Below, in pieces: positions 12,058 to 20,019 of a stretch of 37,416 nt of DNA (within the stretch, counting starts at the first letter, position 1; every line of letters begins with the position of its first letter). The stretch is taken from the NCBI GenBank assembly GCA_026193355.1, contig JAPHTL010000337.1, positions 1 through 37,416 of the forward strand. The letters are read 5' to 3'. The notes beneath the pieces are model-generated. The model did no database searches, had not been told where the DNA came from, and saw nothing but the letters and a program-made list of their open reading frames with translations. The DNA is from Rhodospirillales bacterium. GTDB taxonomy: Bacteria; Pseudomonadota; Alphaproteobacteria; Rhodospirillales; JAPHTL01. The position numbers and the translations under genes are program-made.

Positions 12058-13590
12058 TTATTTGCCGTCGAGCAGCAAAGGCGACATGAGCCGATCAACC
12101 GGCGCGAAATCGTCGGTCAGGACGGGAACATCCGCCAAGGCGATACGATCGACCAGATCCGGGGCCGGCCAACGAACCCATTCCCTTTCCACCCCACGCG
12201 CGGAACGAAGAATGTCCACACGCGTCGGTCGACTGGCGGCAAGAACGACGAATGTAACACGACCGTCGATGTCCGCCTCCCCCGCTTCGACCCAGACTTC
12301 AACGACACCGAAATCCCTGCGCAGCGTTTGCACAAGGCTGAAAAGAAACCTCGGCTCAACGCCCCTGTCCACAACATTCAGGATATAGAATCCACCCGGC
12401 TTCAGGCGACTGTGGATTTCCCTGTGAAACTCCCGGCTGACAAGGTGTTGGGGAATGGAAATATCATGAAAGGCGTCGCCGAAGACAACGTCAAATCTGG
12501 GGCCTTCGGGAAAGTTCTTAAGCGCGACCCTTGCATCAAGATCCACGACCGTCATTCCGGGCGCCGCTGATGAAAACCACAGGTAATCCTGTGCCGCGCG
12601 CGTCACTTCCGGGTCGATTTCCGCGACAATGATCTCCACACCTGAACGTTCGCTTGCCCAGGCGCGCGGTAGGGAAAAACCGCCGCCGCCGATAAAAAAC
12701 GACGAATTGGGAATCGCGCCACCAAAATGATGCCGCGCCACCTCATCGACAAAATGGATATAAGGACTGTAGAGCAACGTCGGATCGTCGCGATCGTTCA
12801 TGCTGTGGGCCAGATGATCGAGCGCCATCAGACGGCTCTCCCTGCCGCTATAGGGGCGGAAATCATCAATCCGGATACAATAATAATCGCTTTCGACCGT
12901 GCAGGGTTTCTCGAAAGCGCCTGCATTCGCCCCCCACCAACCGATCCCTCCACCACCGACCACGAGAACCACGACCAGCAGCGCCCTCAGGGGGTCTGCA
13001 AGGGCAAGGGCGAGCGCCAGAACGGCATAGGTAACGGCGACCGCTATCATGGTGCCGGTCGACCCGATCCATGAGATGAAGACATATCCGGCGGCAAGGG
13101 TTCCGGCGATACTGCCAAGTGCGCCCAGCGCGTACATGCGCCCGATTGCCCTTCCCGCCATAAGAGGATTCAAGTCGACGGCCAATTTCGTGAGGATCGG
13201 CGAAACAACGCCCACAGCCAGACTGGGCAGCAGGAAGGCCCCTGCGCATAAGACAACGATAAGCGGAATGGTTCCAAGCCCGACATCGGAGAACAGCACA
13301 TAGACCTGCCGCAAGGCGGCAAGCGACGCAAGGGTCGTCAGGGCCGAAAGACCAAGGGCCATGGCCACACGGCGTTCACCCACCTGCGCATTGACGCCAG
13401 AACCTGCCAGACGCCCGCCGATCCAGTGACCGATCGAGAATCCGGCAAGGACCACGGCGATGACCGCCGTCCATGTATAGAGGGACATGCCAACGTAAGG
13501 GGCGAGCAAACGCCCGGCAACGATCTCTACGACAAGCCCGCATGCCGAACTGACAAACAGAACGACCGCGTAGCCAAATTGTCGGAACAT
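12058..13590 (-). CDS. Membrane-bound spermidine synthase-like protein (fused MFS-like and aminopropyltransferase domains)
   Basis: This 510-residue protein has several hydrophobic segments in the first ~220 residues (LFVSSACGLVVEIVAG, VIAVVLAGFSIGHWIGG and others) and a soluble C-terminal spermidine synthase-like Rossmann domain. Within the latter are FIGGGGFSLPRAW, VAEIDPEVTRAAQ, VVFGDAFHDISIPQHL and FYILNVVD. This is the common bacterial 'fused MFS/spermidine synthase' architecture, whose biochemical role is poorly known. The DSTDPIGP loop of true SpeE is replaced by GDAFHDISIPQ, so polyamine synthesis should not be assumed; a genuine speDE pair is present at 31938-33298. GAGG lies about ten bases before the ATG. 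It is divergent from the DsrE-SoxW unit. Confidence 0.88.
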   Translation of the reverse strand: MFRQFGYAVVLFVSSACGLVVEIVAGRLLAPYVGMSLYTWTAVIAVVLAGFSIGHWIGGRLAGSGVNAQVGERRVAMALGLSALTTLASLAALRQVYVLFSDVGLGTIPLIVVLCAGAFLLPSLAVGVVSPILTKLAVDLNPLMAGRAIGRMYALGALGSIAGTLAAGYVFISWIGSTGTMIAVAVTYAVLALALALADPLRALLVVVLVVGGGGIGWWGANAGAFEKPCTVESDYYCIRIDDFRPYSGRESRLMALDHLAHSMNDRDDPTLLYSPYIHFVDEVARHHFGGAIPNSSFFIGGGGFSLPRAWASERSGVEIIVAEIDPEVTRAAQDYLWFSSAAPGMTVVDLDARVALKNFPEGPRFDVVFGDAFHDISIPQHLVSREFHREIHSRLKPGGFYILNVVDRGVEPRFLFSLVQTLRRDFGVVEVWVEAGEADIDGRVTFVVLAASRPTRVDILRSARGVEREWVRWPAPDLVDRIALADVPVLTDDFAPVDRLMSPLLLDGK

Positions 13591-13724
13591 CCGGAAAGTT
13601 CCTCGGTGTTGGCGTAAAACAAAAAAAACACATTTTCTTGATTTGTCGCGTAATTTCTTACGTCAACAAATGCTGTACGATAGAATAGCCCAACGTTTGA
13701 TAGGGCTGCACGAAAGAACTGGAC
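13591..13724. promoter_or_regulatory. Divergent AT-rich control region before the DsrE-SoxW unit
   Basis: This AT-rich gap holds an A-tract (13619-13628), the decamer AAAATGTGTT on the minus strand (13627-13636), and a dyad CGTAA-TTTC-TTACG at 13649-13662. The decamer recurs twice upstream of the main sox operon (20207-20216 and 20232-20241), which suggests a common regulator. No clean -35/-10 pair was identified. Confidence 0.45.
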
Positions 13725-14192
13725 ATGAACATCCGATCCCATGCCATTTTTCCGCTACTGCTGGCGATGATGGTGTCTTTCGCCGCGTCCACGTCCGGTT
13801 TTGCCGGGGATACGGTCCTTTCCGACCCAAAGCCCGATATGGACAATCCTCGCAAGATCATGCTGACGCTTACGACCAATGATCCGGCAGAGGTCAACAG
13901 CATCCTCTACAACGTTATAAATATTCAGAAATTCTACGGCATGGATAATGTTCAGCTTGCCGTCATCGCCTATGGCAAGGGCGTCCGCGCCCTGATGAAG
14001 GAAAGCTCACCCGTGCCTGACCGCATATCGAGCCTGCGTCAGTACGATGTCGAATTCATCGCCTGCGAGAATACGCTGACCGCCATCGACAAAACAGCGA
14101 AACACCTGCTCGAAGGCGTCAGTGTCGTTACTGCGGGTATACCGGAAATCGTTGAACGCCGATTGCGTGGCTGGAACTACATTCACCCATAA
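13725..14192 (+). CDS. Exported DsrE/DsrF-like sulfur-relay family protein
   Basis: This 155-residue protein has an N-terminal signal sequence (hydrophobic FPLLLAMMVSFAAS, probable cut after GFA near residue 27) followed by a compact DsrE-like domain. Seen are KIMLTLTTNDP at the first strand, VQLAVIAYGKGVRAL, EFIACENT with the only mature-region cysteine (Cys114), and a closing EIVERRLRGWNYIHP. The pattern matches periplasmic members of the DsrE/DsrF group (COG1416 type). Cytoplasmic DsrE and TusD relay sulfane sulfur on a cysteine; an exported version beside Sox genes may bind or transfer sulfur in the periplasm, but that is inference. The ribosome site is weak (GAAAGAAC). The SoxW thioredoxin gene follows after 38 bases. 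Confidence 0.8.
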   Translation: MNIRSHAIFPLLLAMMVSFAASTSGFAGDTVLSDPKPDMDNPRKIMLTLTTNDPAEVNSILYNVINIQKFYGMDNVQLAVIAYGKGVRALMKESSPVPDRISSLRQYDVEFIACENTLTAIDKTAKHLLEGVSVVTAGIPEIVERRLRGWNYIHP

Positions 14193-14230
14193 ACCGAAGG
14201 ACGTTTCCTTTCGCTTCACAGGAGCCTCTT

Positions 14231-14857
14231 ATGAAGTTCAATCGTCTTTTCTGTGCACTTTTCGGAGCGTTATTCGCCCTCACATCCCTGTCGTCTCAGA
14301 CGCAGGCCGCCGAAGAAAAAATCAAATCGGTAATGGGCGATGACGGCATTCACAAGCAGACGTGGTTTATCGACAGCTTCCTCGACCTCAGGGAGGACCT
14401 CAAGGACGCCCAGGCGAAAGGAAAGCGCTTCGCCATTCTGTGGGAGCAGCGGGGCTGTCCCTATTGCGTCGAGACACATACGGTCAATCTGGCGATCCCC
14501 CAGATCAACAACTACATCCGCGAAAACTTCGCTGTTGTTCAATTGAACATGTGGGGTGATCGGGAGGTAACGGATTTCGATGGCGAGGTAACAACGGAAA
14601 AGAAACTTGCCCGCAAATGGGGCGTTGTCTTTACGCCGACGATCAATTTCATGGTCGAAGAAAAGGAACTGAAGGACGGCGTGTCCGGCAACCAGCAGTT
14701 CGCCGCCGTGATGCCCGGTTATTTCAAGCCTTTCCACTTCATTCGCATGTTTGAATTCGTCAAGGGCCGTCGTTACGAGAACCAGCACTTCCAGAAATAC
14801 ATCGCGGAAGTGGGCGAGCAGTACAGGAAGGAAGGAAAATCCTTCAATATGTGGTGA
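14231..14857 (+). CDS. soxW: SoxW-type periplasmic thioredoxin
   Basis: This 208-residue exported thioredoxin-fold protein has a signal peptide of about 26 residues ending SQTQA, an active-site CPYC in EQRGCPYCVETH, and the SoxW-like segments LREDLKDAQAKGKRF and QLNMWGDREVTDFDG. A cis-Pro loop FTPTINF follows. In Paracoccus, SoxW receives electrons from the CcdA-like SoxV and keeps Sox components reduced. AGGAG precedes the ATG by six bases. It lies behind the DsrE-family gene and before a perfect hairpin terminator, so these two genes form a short operon. A paralogue with a CGAC active site is at 22788. Confidence 0.85.
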   Translation: MKFNRLFCALFGALFALTSLSSQTQAAEEKIKSVMGDDGIHKQTWFIDSFLDLREDLKDAQAKGKRFAILWEQRGCPYCVETHTVNLAIPQINNYIRENFAVVQLNMWGDREVTDFDGEVTTEKKLARKWGVVFTPTINFMVEEKELKDGVSGNQQFAAVMPGYFKPFHFIRMFEFVKGRRYENQHFQKYIAEVGEQYRKEGKSFNMW

Positions 14858-14885
14858 CCCGTAGCGGATCACCGCACATACAAAA

Positions 14886-14914
14886 AGGGCGGAACCTTCG
14901 AGGTTCCGCCTTTT
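14886..14914. terminator. Bidirectional intrinsic terminator
   Basis: Perfect 10-base arms GGCGGAACCT (14888-14897) and AGGTTCCGCC (14901-14910) enclose a TCG loop. A run of A precedes and TTTT follows. It ends the DsrE-SoxW unit and can also stop the small convergent gene at 14942. Confidence 0.93.
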
Positions 14915-14941
14915 ATTTGGCCATCAAGCCAAAAACCGTCG

Positions 14942-15127
14942 TCAGGCCTTGATATCGAGGATCTGCCCCCGCCCTGTCTCGGACGACACGCCGGTGGCGA
15001 GGGCTGTTGTAGACTGTTCTGTCGCCTGCTCAACAACCTTCAGGACGTCACGTTCCTGCTGCAAGGCGGAGCGAAGCGTCTCAAAATTCATTGCCAGCAC
15101 GGCCGTGGATTGGGCTATATCAGCCAT
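14942..15127 (-). CDS. Small YjfB-like putative motility protein
   Basis: This short frame encodes 61 residues: a short hydrophobic-patterned start (IAQSTAVLAMNFETLR), a helical middle (QQERDVLKVVEQATEQS) and a GQILDIKA ending. The size and the closing glycine-rich ...DIxA resemble the YjfB 'putative motility protein' family, which is typically 55-70 residues. It ends just before the terminator at 14886-14914, consistent with a real transcript. The ribosome site is poor (AGGGTG 6-11 bases upstream). It may be unrelated to sulfur oxidation. Family assignment is tentative. Confidence 0.5.
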   Translation of the reverse strand: MADIAQSTAVLAMNFETLRSALQQERDVLKVVEQATEQSTTALATGVSSETGRGQILDIKA

Positions 15128-15224
15128 CGGGGGACACCCTTTTTCGGTTCAGGCTTGTTACATAGTATCGGCCAGACACCGTTTCAATGCAACGAACGTT
15201 CACTTGATCATTGGAAAGGCTGGC

Positions 15225-15968
15225 TCAACCAACCCGCCCAAGCACGGGGAAGGTCTCAAGAAGCCACTGGCCAACTTCTGCGAGAGACCCCGAAAAGATC
15301 AGAACGCCGGTCAACACCAGCAGACTTCCGATGGATATCTCGACCTTTCGCATGTGCTTTCTAAACCGCGCCATGAACGCCATGAACGGGCGAACGGCAA
15401 GGGCGGCTATCAGGAAAGGAACACCGATTCCAGCGGCGTAGACCGACAGCAGCGAAATGCCGTAGGTCACGGAATCGCCGGCCGCGGCGACCATCAGGAT
15501 CGTCGCAAGAACGGGTCCGACGCAGGGCGTCCAGCCAAACGCAAAGGCCAGACCGAGGAAATAGGCGCCGACAAGGCCGGACGGCTTGTCTTCCACATGA
15601 AAGCGTTTCTCAAAATTCAGAAAGCCTATCCGGAAGAGTCCCATGTAATGGAGGCCGAAAACGACAATGACGACACCGGCAATCTTGCCGAGAACATCCA
15701 GGTTCTCGGCGATGAACCGGCTCAGGACCGTTGCCGTCGCCCCTAGTATGACAAAAACCGTGCCGAAGCCGAGAACAAAGGCGACGGCGGATACGAAAAC
15801 CCGCCTTGATACGGCGCGGTCGACGCCTTTTTCGGTCGTCAGCTGGTCAAGCGAAGCGCCCCCGAGAAAACAGAGGTACGCGGGAACAAGGGGCAGTACG
15901 CAAGGCGAAACAAAGCTTAGAAGCCCCGCCAACAACGCCCCAGCATAGGTGACTTCCATGCCATCCAT
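15225..15968 (-). CDS. CcdA/SoxV-type thiol electron transporter
   Basis: This 247-residue inner-membrane protein of the CcdA/DsbD-beta family has about six membrane segments. Both redox cysteines are present: FVSPCVLPLVPAY near residue 23 in the first segment and GWTPCVGPVL in the fourth. CcdA-type proteins carry reducing equivalents from cytoplasmic thioredoxin to periplasmic thioredoxins. The gene is last in the sox operon; its start lies three bases after the soxB stop codon, with a second ATG at 15959. The context supports a SoxV function: reduction of the SoxW proteins at 14231 and 22788 and/or SoxS. A general cytochrome c biogenesis role cannot be excluded. Confidence 0.9.
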   Translation of the reverse strand: MDGMEVTYAGALLAGLLSFVSPCVLPLVPAYLCFLGGASLDQLTTEKGVDRAVSRRVFVSAVAFVLGFGTVFVILGATATVLSRFIAENLDVLGKIAGVVIVVFGLHYMGLFRIGFLNFEKRFHVEDKPSGLVGAYFLGLAFAFGWTPCVGPVLATILMVAAAGDSVTYGISLLSVYAAGIGVPFLIAALAVRPFMAFMARFRKHMRKVEISIGSLLVLTGVLIFSGSLAEVGQWLLETFPVLGRVG

Positions 15969-15971
15969 GTA

Positions 15972-17660
15972 TTAACCGTTGACTACTTTGACAGCCCTGT
16001 TCGGCTGCATGTTCACGACTTTCTTGCGCTCGATGTGATCGGAGACAAGGTCATAGACCTCAGGCCCCTCAGTCCCCGGGCTGACGGAAGCCCACCCCCC
16101 AACGACATATTCCTTGCCCGGGTCGATCGGTTCTCCCGTTGCCAAAAGGGTCATGTCCGATATGCGCTTGCCCATGGCCCCTGCGACGTTCATCGTATAC
16201 CCGATTCCTCCGACCCGAACCATGTCCCCCCCCTGCTGGTAGTAGGGATCGGGGTTGAACAGGTTATCGCCAACGTCCTCAAGAATATCCTTGAGCAGCG
16301 CCCCCTTCATCGACTGGCGGTATACCTTCGCATAAGTGATTGAGGTTTGGCTGTAAACATCTTCGACACGGATATCCTGGCCGGGAAGGATCGAAGCCCC
16401 CCAGCGGAAACCCGGCGACAAAGCGATCTGGGTATCGCGTTCCTCCATGATCGCCTGACAGATGAGGTCATCAAACGTTCCGTTGAAATTACCCCGGCGG
16501 TAAAGAAGGCTGTCCGAGCGGCCCAGAACCTTCGTCATTTCCGCCTCGTAAGGTGCGCGCAAATCCTTGATCACCTGCGTCATCTCGGGGTCAGGCGTAA
16601 TGGCGTCAGTAAGTACAGGGATCAGTTTGAACCGGAAATCCGCCACCTTCTTGTTCTTCACGTCGAGGTCTAGCCGCGCCAGGAACTTCCCATGGGAGCC
16701 GGACGCAACGAGAAGTGTGTTCTTAACCTTGATCGCCGTGGGAATGGCGTCGTGCGTATGGCCCGTCAGGATGACATCGATACCTTCGACACGGGATGCC
16801 AGTTTGCGGTCAACATCAAAACCGTCATGGCTGGCCAGAACGACAAGATCAGCCCCGGCCGCACGCGCCTTGGTGACATGGGCCTGAACCATTTCCTCGC
16901 GAATGCCGAAAGACCACTTTGGAATCATGTAGCGCGGGTTGGCGACGGGCGTATAGGGGAAGGCCTGACCAACAATGGCGATCTTGATACCGCCGCGCTC
17001 GAAAAACGCAGTGTTCTCAAATGCCGGTTCCTGCCATTCATCATCCAGCACATTGCCGGCAAGGAAGGGGAATTTCAGCTTGCCGATCAGTTCCTTGACC
17101 CGTTCCTCGCCATAGGTGAACTCCCAGTGCGGGACCATGACGTCGACACCGAGGGCGTTCATCGCGGTGACCATGTCCTCACCCCGGGTCTGGAGCGACG
17201 TATAGGAGCCCTGCCAGGTATCGCCGCAATCGACAAGAAGCGTGTTGTCCGGACGTTCGGCGCGGATCGACCTGATCAGCGACGCCATATGGGCAAGGCC
17301 GCCGACCCTGCCGTATTCACCGGCGAGGGAGGAAAAATCCTCGCTCGTCAGCATGTAGGAATCAAGGGTCCCACCCTTCAGCCCAAAGTGCGACAGAAAG
17401 TCCTTTCCGGTCAGATGAGGCGGCAGCCCGTTGACTTCGCCAACGCCGATGTTGACGGACGGTTCGCGGAAATAGACGGGCATCAGATGCGCGTGGATGT
17501 CGGTGAAATTAAGAAGCGTTACCTGACCGATGGAATCGAATTCCAGCAATTCCTTCTGTGTGATTTTCTGGAGGGCCGCGGCCCTGGCCATACCACCAAG
17601 CGGGGTCGTGAAAGCGGCAGCGGCGGCGGCCACCTGAAGAAAATCGCGTCGCGTAAGCAT
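15972..17660 (-). CDS. soxB: Sulfate thiol esterase/thiosulfohydrolase SoxB
   Basis: SoxB is the periplasmic dimanganese enzyme that hydrolyses the terminal sulfonate from SoxY-bound thiosulfate and releases sulfate. The 562-residue protein has a Tat signal (TRRDFLQVAAAAAAF) at residues 3-17. Metal-site motifs of the 5'-nucleotidase-like metallophosphoesterase fold are all present: TDIHAH (Asp54, His56), DCGDTWQGS, PHWEFTYG, ASHDGFD and LTGHTHD. The C-terminal nucleotidase domain contains FRWGASILPGQDI and YGQ-equivalent YQQGGDMVRVGG. ATG 17660 is preferred because it places the twin arginines correctly; the longer in-frame extension adds no signal feature. Two hairpins separate it from soxA. 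Confidence 0.96.
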   Translation of the reverse strand: MLTRRDFLQVAAAAAAFTTPLGGMARAAALQKITQKELLEFDSIGQVTLLNFTDIHAHLMPVYFREPSVNIGVGEVNGLPPHLTGKDFLSHFGLKGGTLDSYMLTSEDFSSLAGEYGRVGGLAHMASLIRSIRAERPDNTLLVDCGDTWQGSYTSLQTRGEDMVTAMNALGVDVMVPHWEFTYGEERVKELIGKLKFPFLAGNVLDDEWQEPAFENTAFFERGGIKIAIVGQAFPYTPVANPRYMIPKWSFGIREEMVQAHVTKARAAGADLVVLASHDGFDVDRKLASRVEGIDVILTGHTHDAIPTAIKVKNTLLVASGSHGKFLARLDLDVKNKKVADFRFKLIPVLTDAITPDPEMTQVIKDLRAPYEAEMTKVLGRSDSLLYRRGNFNGTFDDLICQAIMEERDTQIALSPGFRWGASILPGQDIRVEDVYSQTSITYAKVYRQSMKGALLKDILEDVGDNLFNPDPYYQQGGDMVRVGGIGYTMNVAGAMGKRISDMTLLATGEPIDPGKEYVVGGWASVSPGTEGPEVYDLVSDHIERKKVVNMQPNRAVKVVNG

Positions 17661-17688
17661 CTGTCTATTCCGATTCCTGAGAAATGAG

Positions 17689-17792
17689 GCGGCATTTTGC
17701 CGCAAAAGGATCAAATGGCCGGAACTCGTCTGGGCCTTACCTGATGTTATCCGGGCGTAATTGGGGCGGCAGACCTCTCCGGCCGCCGCCCC
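17689..17792 (-). other. Two hairpins between soxA and soxB
   Basis: One stem pairs GGGGCGGC (17763-17770) with GCCGCCCC (17785-17792) across 14 bases, just after the soxA stop. A second pairs GCGGCA (17689-17694) with TGCCGC (17698-17703), about 30 bases before the soxB start. Neither has a downstream T-run, so they are not classical terminators. They could stabilise or process the polycistronic message and tune SoxB level relative to SoxXYZA. Confidence 0.5.
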
Positions 17793-17804
17793 GAAGAAAC
17801 GCTT

Positions 17805-18626
17805 CTACTTGCGAACCGCAGGTGTCTCGACAGGCAATCCGCTTGCTCGCCACATCGTATAAAGTTCAAGCGCTGTATACTCGGGTGAGCCCTGTTTATA
17901 GGGTTCCGCCCTTGTATTCTTGTTGCAGCCCCTGAACCGGCGATGCATCGAACCCAACTTCTGCCACTTCAGGCGATATTGCGGAAAGCCGTTGGGCATT
18001 CCGTGACTCAAAAGCTCTGAGCGGATCATGTTGCCATAATTATCGACATGGCAGTGTGCGCAGGAGAAGTCGAAATGCCCGCGCCGCTGGTAATAGAATT
18101 CCCGACCCTTTTCGTAAAAGGGCTTGTTCTTACCGTCGATACTGACGTTCACGGGCATGCCTCGGGATTGCAAGCGAACAAGCGCTGACATGCCGAGCAT
18201 CTGATCGCCTTCCCACTTCCATGCATCCGCTTCCATGTATTTGGTGCGACAGATGCCGATCTGATGTTCAACGGTAATCAGGTCGTTGTGTTTATCGACA
18301 AACTTCGGATAGGTCGTCGAAGCACCCTTGAGCTTCTCTACCTCGCCATGACAGCTGGCGCATGACTTGCCCGCCTTGCCGTCTACCTTGTCCCAAAGAG
18401 CACGCGCCTGGTCGACCCAGACAAAGCTCGGGTTTTCGAAATCGTCGTCCTGCATTTTACGTGTTTCTGGCGTGGACGTGACATAACCGGACCACTTGTC
18501 GCCAGCCACATATTTGGCAATCTTCGGATCGTTTAAATTCGGTGCGTCCGCTGCATATACAGCAGCATTCGCCATAACGAATCCCGCTGCCGCAACGAAC
18601 AATGCACCTAACTTGAAAGCGACCAT
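17805..18626 (-). CDS. soxA: Cytochrome SoxA, diheme subunit
   Basis: SoxA pairs with SoxX to couple thiosulfate oxidatively to the SoxY carrier cysteine in the periplasm. This 273-residue protein has a signal peptide ending near AVYA (residue 25). It carries two c-type heme sites, CASCH (89-93) and CAHCH (189-193), so it is the full diheme form rather than the shorter monoheme one. Cys126 (GICRTKY) and Cys234 (RRFRGCNKN) fit the axial cysteine ligands, the latter being the active-site cysteine that forms a persulfide in studied SoxA proteins. GGGAGG lies eight bases before the ATG. The gene follows soxZ by 31 bases. Confidence 0.95.
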   Translation of the reverse strand: MVAFKLGALFVAAAGFVMANAAVYAADAPNLNDPKIAKYVAGDKWSGYVTSTPETRKMQDDDFENPSFVWVDQARALWDKVDGKAGKSCASCHGEVEKLKGASTTYPKFVDKHNDLITVEHQIGICRTKYMEADAWKWEGDQMLGMSALVRLQSRGMPVNVSIDGKNKPFYEKGREFYYQRRGHFDFSCAHCHVDNYGNMIRSELLSHGMPNGFPQYRLKWQKLGSMHRRFRGCNKNTRAEPYKQGSPEYTALELYTMWRASGLPVETPAVRK

Positions 18627-18657
18627 GACGCTTTCCTCCCTGGATTATTTTTTTCGT

Positions 18658-18981
18658 TTAAGAGACTTGAATTTCTTTTGTTTCCGAGGTGACCGCTCCA
18701 CCGTCTTCGGTCCAACGGAACTCAAGCTTTCCGCTTTCCGTCGCCCGGCAGGAAAAAGCCAGATAAGGATTGGCGGAAATCGAAGGATGGAAGTCTGCGC
18801 TGAAAACGGTCTTGCCGTTATAGACGCATTCGAACTTGTTGATGATCTTGCGAGGGATCAACTCACCGGTTTTTTTGTCCTTGCGACGGCCCGTTTCCAT
18901 ATTGTGAGACATAAGGGTCTTGATCTCGAAGATTTCGCCCTTCTTCGCGCTGGACGGAACCTTTATTCGTGCTTTTGCCAT
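18658..18981 (-). CDS. soxZ: Sulfur carrier complex subunit SoxZ
   Basis: SoxZ (107 residues, no signal peptide) is the partner of SoxY and is exported with it by the Tat system. The immunoglobulin-like fold is indicated by ARIKVPSSAKKGEIFEIKTL at the N-terminus, followed by MSHNMETGRR, GKTVFSADFHPSISANPY and LEFRWTEDGG, all standard SoxZ segments. ATG 18981 (MAKARIKV) is chosen over an upstream extension that would overlap soxY; AGGAG lies about ten bases upstream. It is placed directly behind soxY. Confidence 0.95.
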   Translation of the reverse strand: MAKARIKVPSSAKKGEIFEIKTLMSHNMETGRRKDKKTGELIPRKIINKFECVYNGKTVFSADFHPSISANPYLAFSCRATESGKLEFRWTEDGGAVTSETKEIQVS

Positions 18982-19006
18982 TTTCCGAATTCTCCTGAAA
19001 AGTTCC

Positions 19007-19483
19007 TCAGCCGCCGCAGCCGCCGATTGTGACCTTGATCTGCTGCGAAGCAGTAAAGAAGCTGCCGTCACTCATCTGGGCGACAACGATAACGTTCTGC
19101 GTCTTCGCAAGACGTATACGCGTCGAGAAATCGGCCTTGCCGCTCATCGGTGAAAAGTGGAATGACGCGACATCGGGCGTCGGGTTTCCATCTACGAAAA
19201 TATGCGCGACCTTCACGAAATCGGCATCGCTCATGGGGCTTTCGACCGAAACAGTCACAGGAACCGTATTTCCGTTTTCGGCGATCTGGGGAAGCTGGAT
19301 GGTAATCCGGCCTTCCTTTACTGCAGCGCCACCGGTCGCCTCTTTGACCCTCGCAGCGGCATCCTCCGGTTTCGCAAACGCAAAACCTGGGCCCATGACA
19401 AATCCGGCCACGGCAACGGCGCCGGCCGCGGTCAACACCTGACGGCGGTCCAGAATGGCCACGTTGGACACGGTATCGCTCAT
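19007..19483 (-). CDS. soxY: Sulfur carrier protein SoxY
   Basis: SoxY carries the sulfur substrate covalently on a cysteine near its C-terminus; here the protein ends IGGCGG with Cys156 of 158, the canonical swinging-arm motif. A Tat signal (LDRRQVLTAAGAVAVAG) ends near residue 40. The SoxY fold follows with VKEGRITIQLPQIAENGNTV and SFHFSPMSGKA. ATG 19483 is chosen because GAGGAG lies nine bases upstream and it places the Tat motif properly; longer in-frame starts overlap soxX. It is encoded between soxX and soxZ. Confidence 0.96.
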   Translation of the reverse strand: MSDTVSNVAILDRRQVLTAAGAVAVAGFVMGPGFAFAKPEDAAARVKEATGGAAVKEGRITIQLPQIAENGNTVPVTVSVESPMSDADFVKVAHIFVDGNPTPDVASFHFSPMSGKADFSTRIRLAKTQNVIVVAQMSDGSFFTASQQIKVTIGGCGG

Positions 19484-19554
19484 CCCGGACTTCTCCTCTC
19501 GTTTTTGTGTCATTTTTTTGTTCGTCCTCATTTCAAAACTGACGCTCTTATTGC

Positions 19555-20019
19555 TCACTCGTCTTTCAAGGTGACGAGATAGGCAACGATGTCCTCGACT
19601 TCTTGCGCCGTCAATATGGTCTTGCCCTCAAATTTCTTGAGGACACGGTGCAGGCCTTTGGATTTGTAAAAAGCGGGCATCATTGTTTCAGAATTGACAA
19701 TTTTCGGATTGACGATTCTGAGGCGCAACTCACCTTCCGTCATCCGGCTTCCGACGCCAGTAAGACCGGGGCCTGTCAAGCCGTGATCACTTTGCTCCGG
19801 AATGGGCATGGTGTGACAGGCAAGGCAGTTGCCCTTGCTCTTGGTGATGGCCGTTTTACGTCCAGCCGCCACATCCCCTGGTACCGCACCTGGAAGGTAC
19901 TCAGGGATCTCATGGCTGACGACCATGTAGGGTTGTTCCTCCTCCGCAAACGCCTGCGAAGCAGCAAAACCAGCTAAGGCAAGCCCGGTTAGGGCGCCAA
20001 TCAAAGCTTTAGGAACCAT
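19555..20019 (-). CDS. soxX: Cytochrome SoxX, monoheme subunit
   Basis: SoxX accepts electrons from SoxA during thiosulfate loading and passes them to cytochrome c. The 154-residue protein has a signal peptide (LIGALTGLALAGFAASQAFA, about residues 6-25), one heme site CLACH (65-69) and a Met ligand in MMPAF (about Met114). It ends VEDIVAYLVTLKDE, typical of class I cytochrome c. The ribosome site GGGAGGAG precedes the ATG closely. It is the first gene of the soxXYZAB-ccdA operon and faces the AT-rich control region at 20020-20383. Confidence 0.94.
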   Translation of the reverse strand: MVPKALIGALTGLALAGFAASQAFAEEEQPYMVVSHEIPEYLPGAVPGDVAAGRKTAITKSKGNCLACHTMPIPEQSDHGLTGPGLTGVGSRMTEGELRLRIVNPKIVNSETMMPAFYKSKGLHRVLKKFEGKTILTAQEVEDIVAYLVTLKDE

